A DNA stretch of 31,306 nucleotides from AV40 sp038230255 (GTDB lineage: Bacteria > Verrucomicrobiota > Verrucomicrobiia > Chthoniobacterales > UBA10450): contig JBBRNP010000012.1 in NCBI GenBank assembly GCA_038230255.1, forward strand, positions 1 to 31,306, given 5' to 3'. This document shows positions 24,863-31,306 of this stretch, piece after piece (position 1 is the stretch's first letter; every line of letters begins with the position of its first letter). The translations under genes were made by a program, and so were the position numbers. The notes under the pieces are model-generated. The model did no database searches. It saw only the letters and a program-made list of their open reading frames with translations, and was not told the origin of the DNA.

Positions 24863-25021
24863 TGACGTACGGATACTGCCGTCGATCTTCGGTTCGCCCT
24901 TCATAGTGCCTTTCGCACGCAATTTGCAGCGCTGTGTTCTCGACCGACACCGAAAGTGGTTAATCATTAGCGGACAACGCGAGTCTTGCTCATCGGTTGC
25001 GTATTTGGCAAAAGCACGCCG

Positions 25022-26080
25022 ATGAAACCGAGGAACTGCTTCGGGAGGCTGCTGCGACGCATGTCTTTCAAGGTTGGGTTGGCGTTCGCGTTGGTCGGCC
25101 TCTGCTCGCCGACCAACGGACAAAATGAGGCCAGCATTGATGAAACTGCGCGTCTGCTCGCGGGCATGCCAGTGAACGGAGCACTGGCGTCGTTCACGCA
25201 ACTGCCTGGCTGGCAAGGACACGCGGCCGCGATGGATAAGGCATGGAAAACGAAGGAGTACTTTCAACTCGGTCCGATCGCTTCCTGGATGAGCTCGCAC
25301 GCGGGCGAGTATTACCGCTCCTCGGGCACGATGTATTACATGTTTAGCGGGCCCGATTTTCTCTACGCCTATACTTTTTTTCCGAACGCCAACACTTACA
25401 TCCTGGCCGGCCTCGAGCCGGTCGGGCAGGTCCCGGATGTTTCGCTGAACCCGGATACGCTGAACGCGAACCTCGGCGCGTTACGCAACGCGATGAGCAC
25501 GTTGCTCATTACCCATTATTTTGTGACTGAGGAAATGCGAGCTGAGCTCGGTCGGAGTAATCTCAACGGAACGCTCCCGATTCTTTACGTATTTCTAGCG
25601 CGCCTTGGCTGCACCGTGCTCGACACCACCTACGTCCACAGTCCCGCCGAAGGTGTCAGAATCGCTTTTAGTCACAATGGCCGTTCGCAAACGCTGTACT
25701 ATTTCAAGACCGATCTCTCGGGAGGGAACAGCGCTTTTCTTCGCTGGTGCGCGGCGCGTGGGCCCGGAGTTAGTTTGATTAAGGCTGCCTCGTATCTCAT
25801 GCACGGCGAGGGATTCTCCGGTGTGCGCAATTTTTTACTCGAGCACAGCAGCTTCATCGTCCAGGACGATTCCGGGATTCCTTTGCGTTCTTTTGGCAGG
25901 AATTGGGCTTTGGAGTTTTACGGGCGCTTCGTTACGCACGGCGAAAAGTTCGGCAAATACGATCAGCAAGCGCTGGCTGAAGTTTACCGGAGAAATCCGC
26001 CGCCTCCCGAACTTGGTTTCGCATTTGGCTACTGGTGGCAGGCCGAGCGCGGGATCCTCATGTTGGCGCGGCGCAAGTAA
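25022..26080 (+). CDS. Secreted protein of unknown family
   Basis: The ATG at 25022 (MKPRNCFGRLLRRMSFKVGL) is preferred over one at 24986, since it gives a basic n-region and a hydrophobic segment with a likely cleavage after PTNG. The 352-residue product has no domain I recognise. Visible segments are LPGWQGHAAAMDKAWKTKEY, SSGTMYYMFSGPDFLYAYTF, ILYVFLARLGCTVLDTTYVH, IAFSHNGRSQTLYYFKTDLS and RSFGRNWALEFYGRFVTHGE. The SGPDFLYAYTFFPNANTYIL region resembles conserved stretches in uncharacterised secreted proteins, but no function is known to me. It ends 3 bp before the tRNA-Asp gene on the opposite strand. Confidence 0.82.
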   Translation: MKPRNCFGRLLRRMSFKVGLAFALVGLCSPTNGQNEASIDETARLLAGMPVNGALASFTQLPGWQGHAAAMDKAWKTKEYFQLGPIASWMSSHAGEYYRSSGTMYYMFSGPDFLYAYTFFPNANTYILAGLEPVGQVPDVSLNPDTLNANLGALRNAMSTLLITHYFVTEEMRAELGRSNLNGTLPILYVFLARLGCTVLDTTYVHSPAEGVRIAFSHNGRSQTLYYFKTDLSGGNSAFLRWCAARGPGVSLIKAASYLMHGEGFSGVRNFLLEHSSFIVQDDSGIPLRSFGRNWALEFYGRFVTHGEKFGKYDQQALAEVYRRNPPPPELGFAFGYWWQAERGILMLARRK

Positions 26081-26083
26081 CTC

Positions 26084-26157
26084 CGGAGCCTACGGGGCTC
26101 GAACCCGCAACCTCCGCCGTGACAGGGCGGCGCTCTAACCAATTGAGCTAAGGCTCC
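26084..26157 (-). tRNA. tRNA-Asp (anticodon GTC)
   Basis: The 74-nt gene folds into a complete cloverleaf. The acceptor stem is GGAGCCT with AGGCTCC and discriminator G, the D-arm is GCTC/GAGC around AATTGGTTA, the anticodon arm is CCGCC-CTGTCAC-GGCGG with anticodon GTC, and the T-arm is GCGGG-TTCGAGC-CCCGT. The variable loop is five bases. CCA is not encoded. The G discriminator and GTC anticodon both fit tRNA-Asp. Confidence 0.96.
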
Positions 26158-26173
26158 TCGCGAGACGCAGACT

Positions 26174-26212
26174 GTAGCGCGGCTGTCCTCAGCCGCAAGC
26201 AACCTGAGTTGC
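26174..26212. repeat. REP-like double hairpin beside tRNA-Asp
   Basis: GTAGCGCGGCTG-TCCT-CAGCCGC forms a seven-pair hairpin and is followed after two bases by GCAAC-CTGA-GTTGC, a five-pair hairpin. The GTAG lead-in and paired palindromes resemble other REP units in the window, but the stem sequence differs. It lies 17 bp from the tRNA 5' end, in what would be the tRNA promoter region. The rest of the 280-bp gap between the tRNA and the ARC gene (to 26437) holds nothing else I can support. Confidence 0.45.
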
Positions 26213-26437
26213 ATGCGCAGGCGGGTTTCCACTCGGCGTGGCGGTGATGTAACGGCCGCCGGCTTGCGCCAAATTTTCTGCAACCACGGCATAAAGCGCT
26301 GGTTGAACATTTTGTGCCTGGGCAGGGTCGAACTCCGAAAGCATTCGCCCGTCACGGCGGGCGGCTGAGCAAGGATTGCGAAGTTTCAGTGGAAAAGTTA
26401 TAATCGCATTCGAATCGGGCATGGACTGGGATTTACG

Positions 26438-28123
26438 ATGAGCGAAGAGCGCAGCAGAGAGTTCGAAAGTTTCGACGAGCCCGCGTCGAATCTTCCTTTG
26501 CTCGACAGGCTCGACCGCGTCATTGCTTCACTTCCGCCGGGCGATCCGATTCGGCGCGACTTGCTCGATCTGCGGCCGCACGTGTCGGATCAATCGCAAA
26601 TGATTGGCGAGGCGCGGCAGATGATCGAGAAACTCGAAGAGGTGATCAAGAAGGTCACTTCACCGGCGAATCGCATCGGCACATTTCTTGGCGCAACCTC
26701 CAAAGACACGGCGCACATTGTCGTTGGCGGCGCTGATTACTATTGCAACGTCGATCCGCGCATTCCGCTGGCGAAATTGAAAAAAGGAACGCGCGTTCTG
26801 GTCAACGAAGCGTTCGTTATTGTCGGCGATCTCGGTTTTGAAACGGCCGGGCCGGTTACGAAAGTTACCGAGGTGCTCGGCCAAGATCGATTGCGCGTCG
26901 GTTCCGAGCACGGAACACAATCGATCGTGCTGCAACGGTCGGCCGATCTCGCATCGTCGACTTTGAAGTCGGGAGACGAAGTTCGCGTCGATTCGAATTA
27001 CCGGATGGCGCTCGAGATGCTTTCCAGCACCAAATCGCACGAACATTATCTCGATGTCGTTCCGGAGCTGCCCTGGGAAAAAGTTGGCGGCCAGGAAGAA
27101 GCGCTCCAAGCGATCAAGGATGCGATCGAGCTTCCCTTGTTGCACGTAGATCTTTTCAAGAAATTTCAGCATGCAACGCCGAAAGGTTTTCTGCTTTATG
27201 GACCGCCCGGCTGCGGCAAGACCCTGATCGGGAAAGCGACTGCTTACAATCTGACCAAGCAGCTCGGCGAAAAGACCGGCGAGCAAATGAAGGAATACTT
27301 CATGCACGTCAAAGGTCCGGAGATTTTGAACATGTGGGTGGGCGAATCTGAACGCATGGTGCGCGAGATTTTCGCGACCGCGCGCGAGAAACGCCGTGAC
27401 GGGTTCATGCCGTTTCTCTTTATCGACGAAGCGGAATCGGTTCTCGGGACCCGCCGCGCCTCGCGCCATTCGAATATCCTTTCCACGCTGGTGCCGATGT
27501 TTTGCGCGGAGATGGATGGCATCGATTCGTTGAACGATGTCGTGATCATCCTTGCCTCCAATCGCGCCGATTTGATCGACCCGGCAATTCTTCGGCCCGG
27601 CCGGATCGATCGTAAAATTAAAGTGAACCGCCCGAATCGCGAAGGCGCCCGGGAGATTTATCGGATTTATCTTACACCTGATCTTCCGTATGACGGTGCG
27701 CTTGGCAAGGAAGCCGAAAACCTTGGCGCGGCCGTGGACAAACTGATCGAGCGTTTCGTGGATTGGCAATTCACCCGACGTGACGAAAATAAATTCCTCG
27801 AAGTCACGCTCCGCAGCGGACGCAAAGAAATTCTTTACCGGAGCGATCTCATCAGCGGCGCGATCATCGCCTCGATTGTGGAGCGGGCGAAGGCGATGGC
27901 GATCAAGCGCGCGATCGCGACCCAGCAGGAAGAGGGGATTCGCGAGATGGATTTGCAACTCGCATTCGACGCGGAATACACCGAGAACGACATTTTTCCG
28001 ACGACCGATATCACCGAAGATTGGCTTAAACTGATCGATTACGATCCCGAAAACGTGGTGAAGATCGCGCCGGTTAAGCCAGTTCGAGATTCAGCCGCTC
28101 GGCCGAGCTCTGGAGTCATCTAG
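26438..28123 (+). CDS. arc: ARC/Mpa-type proteasome-associated AAA+ ATPase
   Basis: The 561-residue product matches the ARC (Mpa) family that recognises pupylated proteins and unfolds them for degradation. An N-terminal coiled coil (about 25-80, with MIGEARQMIEKLEEVIKKV) is followed by an OB-type domain (GTFLGATSKDTAHIVVGGAD, LKKGTRVLVNEAFVIVGDLG) and a second OB-like region to about 205. A single AAA+ domain has the entry segment LPWEKVGGQEEALQAIKDAI, Walker A GPPGCGKT at 255-262, Walker B FLFIDEAES with Asp330/Glu331, and DPAILRPGRIDRKI. The C-terminus ends RPSSGVI and lacks the Gly-Gln-Tyr-Leu (HbYX-like) tail that docks Mpa onto the 20S proteasome. It stands upstream of dop in the same direction, as in actinobacterial loci. 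A role in pupylated-protein turnover is inferred. Confidence 0.93.
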   Translation: MSEERSREFESFDEPASNLPLLDRLDRVIASLPPGDPIRRDLLDLRPHVSDQSQMIGEARQMIEKLEEVIKKVTSPANRIGTFLGATSKDTAHIVVGGADYYCNVDPRIPLAKLKKGTRVLVNEAFVIVGDLGFETAGPVTKVTEVLGQDRLRVGSEHGTQSIVLQRSADLASSTLKSGDEVRVDSNYRMALEMLSSTKSHEHYLDVVPELPWEKVGGQEEALQAIKDAIELPLLHVDLFKKFQHATPKGFLLYGPPGCGKTLIGKATAYNLTKQLGEKTGEQMKEYFMHVKGPEILNMWVGESERMVREIFATAREKRRDGFMPFLFIDEAESVLGTRRASRHSNILSTLVPMFCAEMDGIDSLNDVVIILASNRADLIDPAILRPGRIDRKIKVNRPNREGAREIYRIYLTPDLPYDGALGKEAENLGAAVDKLIERFVDWQFTRRDENKFLEVTLRSGRKEILYRSDLISGAIIASIVERAKAMAIKRAIATQQEEGIREMDLQLAFDAEYTENDIFPTTDITEDWLKLIDYDPENVVKIAPVKPVRDSAARPSSGVI

Positions 28124-28149
28124 TATGCGGGGCGGAATTACCGGACCCC

Positions 28150-28173
28150 TGTAGGGGAAGCTGTTAGCTTCCC
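28150..28173 (+). repeat. Left REP palindrome of the RAYT unit
   Basis: TGTAGG leads into GGGAAGCT-GTT-AGCTTCCC, an eight-pair hairpin just before the RAYT start codon. It is the inverse of the right copy and nearly identical to half of the 13705-13756 element. Confidence 0.85.
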
Positions 28174-28180
28174 AAGTCAT

Positions 28181-28666
28181 ATGGCGGAGCCTCCACGACT
28201 ATCGGAAATCCAACTCCCGTGGGACAAATGCATCATTTATTTCGTCACATTGTGCGTGAAAGGTCGCCAGAGGATCTTAGCGAATGCCACCACGTTTGAA
28301 GCGATTAAACGTGCGATCATGGAACTGCACCGATGGAATGTGCTCGCCGCCGTAGTGATGCCGGATCATGCGCACTTCATTGTTGCTCCGCGCGAGGATC
28401 GGGAACTGTCCATCGGTGATTTTGCAATGGGTTTTAAACGGTTACTCAGAAAAGCACTTCGCTCTCAAGGTTGGAATTGGCAGCGCGGCTGTTTCGATCA
28501 TTTGATTCGTTCAGATGAAAACTTGGAAAGCAAATGGATTTATGTGCAGGACAATCCTGTGCGAGCTGGGCTTGTTCAACGAGCCGAGGACTGGCCGTTT
28601 TATCTCGATCTGTTCAATAATGACGGGAAGCTGACAGCTTCCCCTACAGGATTGCGGGTATTATGA
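28181..28666 (+). CDS. REP-associated tyrosine transposase (RAYT, Y1 HUH)
   Basis: The 161-residue product belongs to the Y1-transposase (IS200/IS605-like HUH) group, RAYT subtype. It shows the HUH pair in VVMPDHAHFIV (His63, His65), the strand FVTLCVKGRQRIL and the catalytic tyrosine in WIYVQDNPVRAGLV (Tyr121). It would cleave single-stranded REP DNA and join it to new sites. The protein runs into the right REP, so its last 14 residues (from Asp148) are encoded by or beside the palindrome. The final bases ATGA overlap the dop ATG, so translation may be coupled. It is full length for the family and the motifs are intact, so activity is plausible. Confidence 0.92.
   Translation: MAEPPRLSEIQLPWDKCIIYFVTLCVKGRQRILANATTFEAIKRAIMELHRWNVLAAVVMPDHAHFIVAPREDRELSIGDFAMGFKRLLRKALRSQGWNWQRGCFDHLIRSDENLESKWIYVQDNPVRAGLVQRAEDWPFYLDLFNNDGKLTASPTGLRVL
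28625..28648 (-). repeat. Right REP palindrome of the RAYT unit
   Basis: GGGAAGCTG-A-CAGCTTCCC with terminal CCTACAG is the inverted partner of the left copy. It lies within the RAYT 3' coding region, 15 bp before the dop start codon, where it could shelter or hide the dop ribosome binding site in mRNA. Confidence 0.85.
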
Positions 28667-30204
28667 ACCGCGTCTTTGGTCTCGAGACGGAATACGGCAT
28701 CACCGTCAACGGTGCGGAGAGTGTCGACGTGGTGGCCGAATCGATCGAGCTCGTCCGCCGCTACACCGATCACGGCGCTCACATGAAGTGGGATTACGAA
28801 CTTGAGGATCCGCATCTGGATGCGCGTGGCTTTCGCGCTAAGGCCTTGATGCAAGACACGGACGAGTCCGCTTATTACGAGATCGACAAAAATCGCCCGC
28901 TCAGTTTCGAGGAAATCAAAAGCGACCTGGTGCTTTCGAACGGCGCGCGTTTTTACAACGATCACGCCCATCCGGAATATTCCACGCCGGAATGCACGAC
29001 GCTCCGTCAGATCGTAGCCCAGGACAAAGCCGGTGAGCGAATCCTCGCGGAATGCGCGAGGCGTAGAAATCTAAAATTACCGAACGGCCAGGAAGTTCGT
29101 CTCTACAAGAACAACACCGATTTCTCCGGTCACAGTTACGGCTGCCACGATAATTATCTCATGCAGCGCGATGTCCCGTGGGACCGCATCGTCACTTCGA
29201 TTCTGCCGTTCTTGGTCACCCGCCAGATTTTTGCGGGCGCCGGCAAAATGGGTGTCGAAGGAGAAAGCACTTCGAGTCAGCCGGGACTTTATCAGATTTC
29301 ACAGCGCGCGGATTTTTTCAGCGTGGTGGTCAGCATCGACACCATGAATCGGCGTCCGCTCATCAACACGCGCGACGAGCCGCATGTCGACGCCAGCCGT
29401 TATCGCCGGTTTCACGTAATCCTCGGCGATTCGAACATGAGTGAATGGGCGACCGCATTGAAAATCGGAACGACCGCGCTCGTGCTCGACTTAATTGAGC
29501 GCGGCGAAGCACCGCAGCTCGAAATCGCGCAACCGGTCGACGCCAACAAATCGATCAGCCGCGATCAAAATTACGATTGGATCATTGAGCTCAAGGATGG
29601 CCGCAAGATTTCGGCGATTGAAGTGCAGCGAATTTATCTGCGCGCTGCGTCAAAGCTTGAATGCGAATCGTCAACCGCCAGTCCGGCTCGGACCGAAGAT
29701 CGACAATGGATTTTGCGGGAGTGGGAAAATGTTCTCAACGATCTCGAGCGCGATGTCATGACCACCCGTGACCGGGTCGACTGGGTGGCCAAGAAATTTT
29801 TGCTCAACGCTTTGCAGGAAGAGGAAAAACTTTCCTGGACCGACCCGTGGCTGCAATCGATCGATCTCGAGTATCACAATGTCGATCTTGAGTCCGGTTT
29901 GTATTACGAGCTGGCCCGCCAGGGATCGATTCGACGCCTCGCCACAGAGGAAGAGATCAAGACCGCGATCTTTACCCCGCCCGAAACAACCCGCGCATTT
30001 TTCCGCGGACGTTCAGTCGCGCGTTTCAACGATCAGATCGCTTCAATTCAATGGGACGAACTTGTCTTCGCCAACGGCGCGCTCTCGCGTCGCGTTGCTT
30101 TACCGGAAGCGTTCGGCGATGCGCGGCTCGATGCTCTCAATCACGCCGCCCGCAACGGCAAAGACTTTTCCGAATTCATGCGCGCCGTCAGCGCGATCGA
30201 TTGA
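28663..30204 (+). CDS. dop: Dop-type Pup deamidase/depupylase
   Basis: The 513-residue product belongs to the Dop/PafA carboxylate-amine ligase family. Near the start, GLETEYGI supplies Mg-binding acids Glu8 and Glu10. Next is an insertion at about 38-75 (HMKWDYELEDPHLDARGF) matching the Dop-specific loop, then LSNGARFYNDHAHPEYSTPE with the catalytic Asp100. The HAHPEYS form and the loop argue for Dop rather than PafA ligase. Further conserved blocks are EVRLYKNNTDFSGHSYGCHD, RRPLINTRDEPHVDASRYRR and FHVILGDSNMSEWATALKIG. Dop converts a terminal Gln of Pup to Glu and removes Pup from proteins, using ATP as cofactor. The ATG overlaps the RAYT stop. Usual neighbours (pup, prcB, prcA, pafA) are not visible in the remaining 1.1 kb. 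Confidence 0.93.
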   Translation: MNRVFGLETEYGITVNGAESVDVVAESIELVRRYTDHGAHMKWDYELEDPHLDARGFRAKALMQDTDESAYYEIDKNRPLSFEEIKSDLVLSNGARFYNDHAHPEYSTPECTTLRQIVAQDKAGERILAECARRRNLKLPNGQEVRLYKNNTDFSGHSYGCHDNYLMQRDVPWDRIVTSILPFLVTRQIFAGAGKMGVEGESTSSQPGLYQISQRADFFSVVVSIDTMNRRPLINTRDEPHVDASRYRRFHVILGDSNMSEWATALKIGTTALVLDLIERGEAPQLEIAQPVDANKSISRDQNYDWIIELKDGRKISAIEVQRIYLRAASKLECESSTASPARTEDRQWILREWENVLNDLERDVMTTRDRVDWVAKKFLLNALQEEEKLSWTDPWLQSIDLEYHNVDLESGLYYELARQGSIRRLATEEEIKTAIFTPPETTRAFFRGRSVARFNDQIASIQWDELVFANGALSRRVALPEAFGDARLDALNHAARNGKDFSEFMRAVSAID

Positions 30205-30211
30205 TCAGGTA

Positions 30212-30294
30212 GGGCGATTGACCGCAATTCTGCCGCTCTGCGGCAACCCACGAGCGGGCTCACTCTGAATGCACTAGCGGGAGCGTAATCGCCC
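30212..30294. other. Imperfect inverted-repeat region after dop
   Basis: An 8-bp inverted repeat (GGGCGATT at 30212-30219, AATCGCCC at 30287-30294) encloses a perfect hairpin TGCCGC-TCT-GCGGCA (30231-30245). It may act as an mRNA end structure for dop or be a decayed repeat. The 100-bp gap shows no small gene such as pup. Confidence 0.4.
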
Positions 30295-30304
30295 GCCGCT
30301 GTTT

Positions 30305-30652
30305 TCAGTCCAGCGGACTTTTGACTCCGATTCCAGGACGATTGAGCACGTGGGTGTCCGCGTAAAAGCTAACGCTTACGCGGTTTTTAATGGGTGTGGG
30401 TTTCGCGAGGTAGTTTCGCAATTGATTTTTTAATAGTTTTCTCCCGCCGCCGCTCTTTAGATATTTTTCTCGGCCTAGCGCATCCACCCGTTCCAGGTAT
30501 GCCTCATAATAGACGAGCTTCCATGGCCCACGGTGGGAAGTTGCAAGGGCATCACCTTTAACATGCTGAGCCAGTCGTCTTCGAAGATTCGCCGAGTAGC
30601 CAATGTAGAATCCACCGTCTTTCACTGAGCGGAGGATGTACACATAATGCAT
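30305..30652 (-). CDS. GIY-YIG domain nuclease-like protein
   Basis: The 115-residue product begins MHYVYILRSVKDGGFYIGYS, the first two strands with the GIY-YIG signature. It continues with ANLRRRLAQH (the catalytic Arg helix), GPWKLVYYEAYLERVDALGR and REKYLKSGGGRKLL, containing the conserved Glu62. This matches the single-domain YhbQ/UPF0213-like group, usually 80-100 residues. The last 30 residues (from about KPTPIKNR) are extra and are encoded across a palindrome at 30358-30383. Function within this group is not well established; DNA cleavage is inferred from the motif. It is on the strand opposite to dop. Confidence 0.88.
   Translation of the reverse strand: MHYVYILRSVKDGGFYIGYSANLRRRLAQHVKGDALATSHRGPWKLVYYEAYLERVDALGREKYLKSGGGRKLLKNQLRNYLAKPTPIKNRVSVSFYADTHVLNRPGIGVKSPLD
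30358..30383 (+). repeat. REP-like palindrome, CGTAAAAGC type, copy 1
   Basis: CCGCGTAA and TTACGCGG form an eight-pair stem around AAGCTAACGC, in which a further GC/GC pairing is possible. It lies inside the GIY-YIG 3' coding region and shares CGTAAAAGCT and GCT-ACG with the palindrome at 30674-30698 read on the other strand. Confidence 0.65.
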
Positions 30653-30673
30653 CGCGTAACCCTAGAACTCCTG

Positions 30674-30698
30674 ACACGTGAGCGAAGCTTTTACGTGT
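30674..30698 (-). repeat. REP-like palindrome, CGTAAAAGC type, copy 2
   Basis: Read on the minus strand this is ACACGT-AAAAGC-TTC-GCTC-ACGTGT: six outer pairs and an inner AGC/GCT. It is the inverted relative of the copy at 30358-30383, so the GIY-YIG gene lies between two inverted palindromes. Confidence 0.6.
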
Positions 30699-30799
30699 TG
30701 ATCGAGCAGTTTGGGTTTGTTGGTCACCCGTGCCTTGATTATGCTTTCGCGCATGTCGTTTCCGATTGTGTGGTTTTCAGCTCCAAACTCAAGCCGGAT

Positions 30800-30849
30800 T
30801 AGACCCAAAAATTGGGCATTTCTCTTGAAAGGTCTAAAAATTGGGTCTA
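30800..30849. other. Inverted repeat upstream of small membrane protein gene
   Basis: TAGACCCAA (30800-30808) and TTGGGTCTA (30841-30849) are perfect nine-base inverted arms, each beside an AAAAATTGGG direct repeat. The first arm also forms CCCAA-AAA-TTGGG locally. It could be an operator or an mRNA structure at the start of the following gene, or a small mobile remnant. Confidence 0.4.
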
Positions 30850-31153
30850 CTTCTCGTTAGATGTAGTGACACCGCTCTTGCGAGAACACCGACTCAAGCT
30901 GGCGATACCCGTGTTGGTGACGGTTCTCGTTGTCTGCTGGACACTCGCGATTCAGCCGTTCACGCGATATGGAGACAACTGGGCGCTCTGGCCAGTCATC
31001 TTGTCCTTGCCTCTCGCCACCGCCATCCATGTGTATCTTGTTGCAGCGCTTCGCCCGAAGTGGCCTCTAGTCGGCTATGCCGTCGTGCATCTTTCGGCAT
31101 TGCTGGCGATTGTTATCATTTGCATTATGCGCATATCGAAGGACAGCCTGTGA
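30812..31153 (+). CDS. Small three-helix membrane protein, unknown
   Basis: The frame is 113 residues from a TTG at 30812. A GTG near 30866 (reading MTPLLREHRLKLAIPV) may be the true start, because the longer N-terminus is encoded by the inverted repeat at 30800-30849. Three hydrophobic segments are clear: LAIPVLVTVLVVCWTLAI, LWPVILSLPLATAIHVYLVA and VGYAVVHLSALLAIVIICIM, with a short basic/polar tail RISKDSL. No family is recognised. Local base composition looks more AT-rich than the core genes, which may indicate later acquisition. Confidence 0.5.
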   Translation: MGISLERSKNWVYFSLDVVTPLLREHRLKLAIPVLVTVLVVCWTLAIQPFTRYGDNWALWPVILSLPLATAIHVYLVAALRPKWPLVGYAVVHLSALLAIVIICIMRISKDSL

Positions 31154-31175
31154 TAGCGCCAACATCTAACCAGGC

Positions 31176-31203
31176 GAGAGGCTGTGTGATAAGTAGGCCT
31201 CTC
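31176..31203 (+). terminator. Possible terminator after small membrane protein gene
   Basis: GAGAGGC and GCCTCTC form a seven-pair stem with a 14-nt loop, followed by TTTACTTT. It is about 25 bp after the stop. The long loop and imperfect T-tract make it a weak candidate. The last 100 bp of the window show nothing else I can support. Confidence 0.4.
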
Positions 31204-31306
31204 TTTACTTTGCGAGCGATGAGTTCAAGCGGAGTCGACGCGCGCGAGAGTTTTTGAGCTAAAAACGCCCGAGGGTTGCCCGCGACCGGCAAGAAGAGCT
31301 TGACGC

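Larger units (their letters stand above)
28150..28648. mobile_element. RAYT-REP unit inserted between arc and dop
   Basis: This unit consists of a RAYT gene (28181-28666) bounded by inverted REP palindromes at 28150-28173 and 28625-28648. Its terminal sequences TGTAGGGG and CCCCTACA match those of the isolated element at 13705-13756. The right end is inside the RAYT coding region. The unit separates two genes that are usually adjacent. Confidence 0.8.

Noticed and set aside
26325..26378. tRNA-like stretch with a GC-rich stem and a TTCGA string on the minus strand
   Set aside because: The stem CGCCCG/CGGGCG and GTTCGA occur, but no acceptor stem or T-stem pairs can be formed. At most it is a heavily decayed tRNA remnant.
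26189..26422. 77-residue minus-strand frame between tRNA-Asp and the ARC gene
   Set aside because: It has no ribosome binding site and no recognisable domain, and it crosses a REP-like hairpin. The frame is most likely chance.
26660..27958. 432-residue minus-strand frame opposite the ARC gene
   Set aside because: It is a codon-bias shadow of the ATPase; its composition is Arg/His/Phe-rich with no family motif.
30205..31306. Search for a Pup or UBact gene after dop
   Set aside because: On either strand the short frames do not end in GGE, GGQ, GE or GQ, and none is rich in the charged, disordered residues of Pup-like proteins. A 30-residue minus-strand frame near 30755 (MRESIIKARV...) ends in QEF and has no support.

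Overview
The window is a gene-dense bacterial chromosome fragment with high coding density and roughly mid-50s percent GC (estimated by eye). It encodes Gram-negative outer-membrane barrels and an ARC/Mpa-type ATPase next to a Dop-type Pup deamidase, and it carries RAYT/REP elements. The ARC-Dop pair outside Actinobacteria, together with the many secreted S15, DUF885 and PD40 proteins, fits a soil Verrucomicrobiota (Chthoniobacterales/Spartobacteria-like) best. This assignment is inference; the window holds no rRNA or other phylogenetic marker.

Layout: (1) 1-3040, minus strand: a family of small secreted proteins. Two intact genes and one gene remnant end in a Lys/His/Asp-rich tail, two proteins share a beta-rich domain, and a 20-residue module has been shuffled between genes. 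(2) 3119-7638, plus: a tight operon of a secreted S15/CocE hydrolase, a PD40-propeller protein and a DUF885 metallopeptidase-like protein, converging on an MFS transporter (7647-8900, minus). (3) 9006-13709: a DUF347 four-repeat membrane protein, a two-gene unit of YVTN propeller plus beta-barrel, a LysE/RhtB exporter and a long ChrA-type transporter whose stop codon lies in a REP element. (4) 13769-18640: a small charged protein and a VOC protein, a GH15 glycosidase with a PLP decarboxylase, and an MBL-fold protein with a zinc ribbon. (5) 18733-22105: a GIN-domain lipoprotein, a secreted hypothetical and a secreted phosphodiesterase-like enzyme. (6) 22188-24862: three tandem outer-membrane beta-barrel paralogs. 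Two of them share an identical 126-bp 5' block and are each followed by the same stem-loop with a covarying base pair. (7) 25022-26157: a secreted protein of unknown family and a tRNA-Asp. (8) 26438-30204: the ARC ATPase and Dop genes, split by a REP-associated tyrosine transposase (RAYT) bounded by its inverted REP palindromes. (9) 30305-31306: a GIY-YIG gene flanked by another palindrome type, then a small membrane protein.

The most notable system is the partial pupylation locus. It has an unfoldase (ARC) and a Pup-processing enzyme (Dop), but no pup/UBact, PafA or 20S proteasome gene is readable in the 1.1 kb after dop, and the ARC C-terminus lacks the usual proteasome-docking tail. The RAYT has been captured so that its stop codon overlaps the dop start codon.
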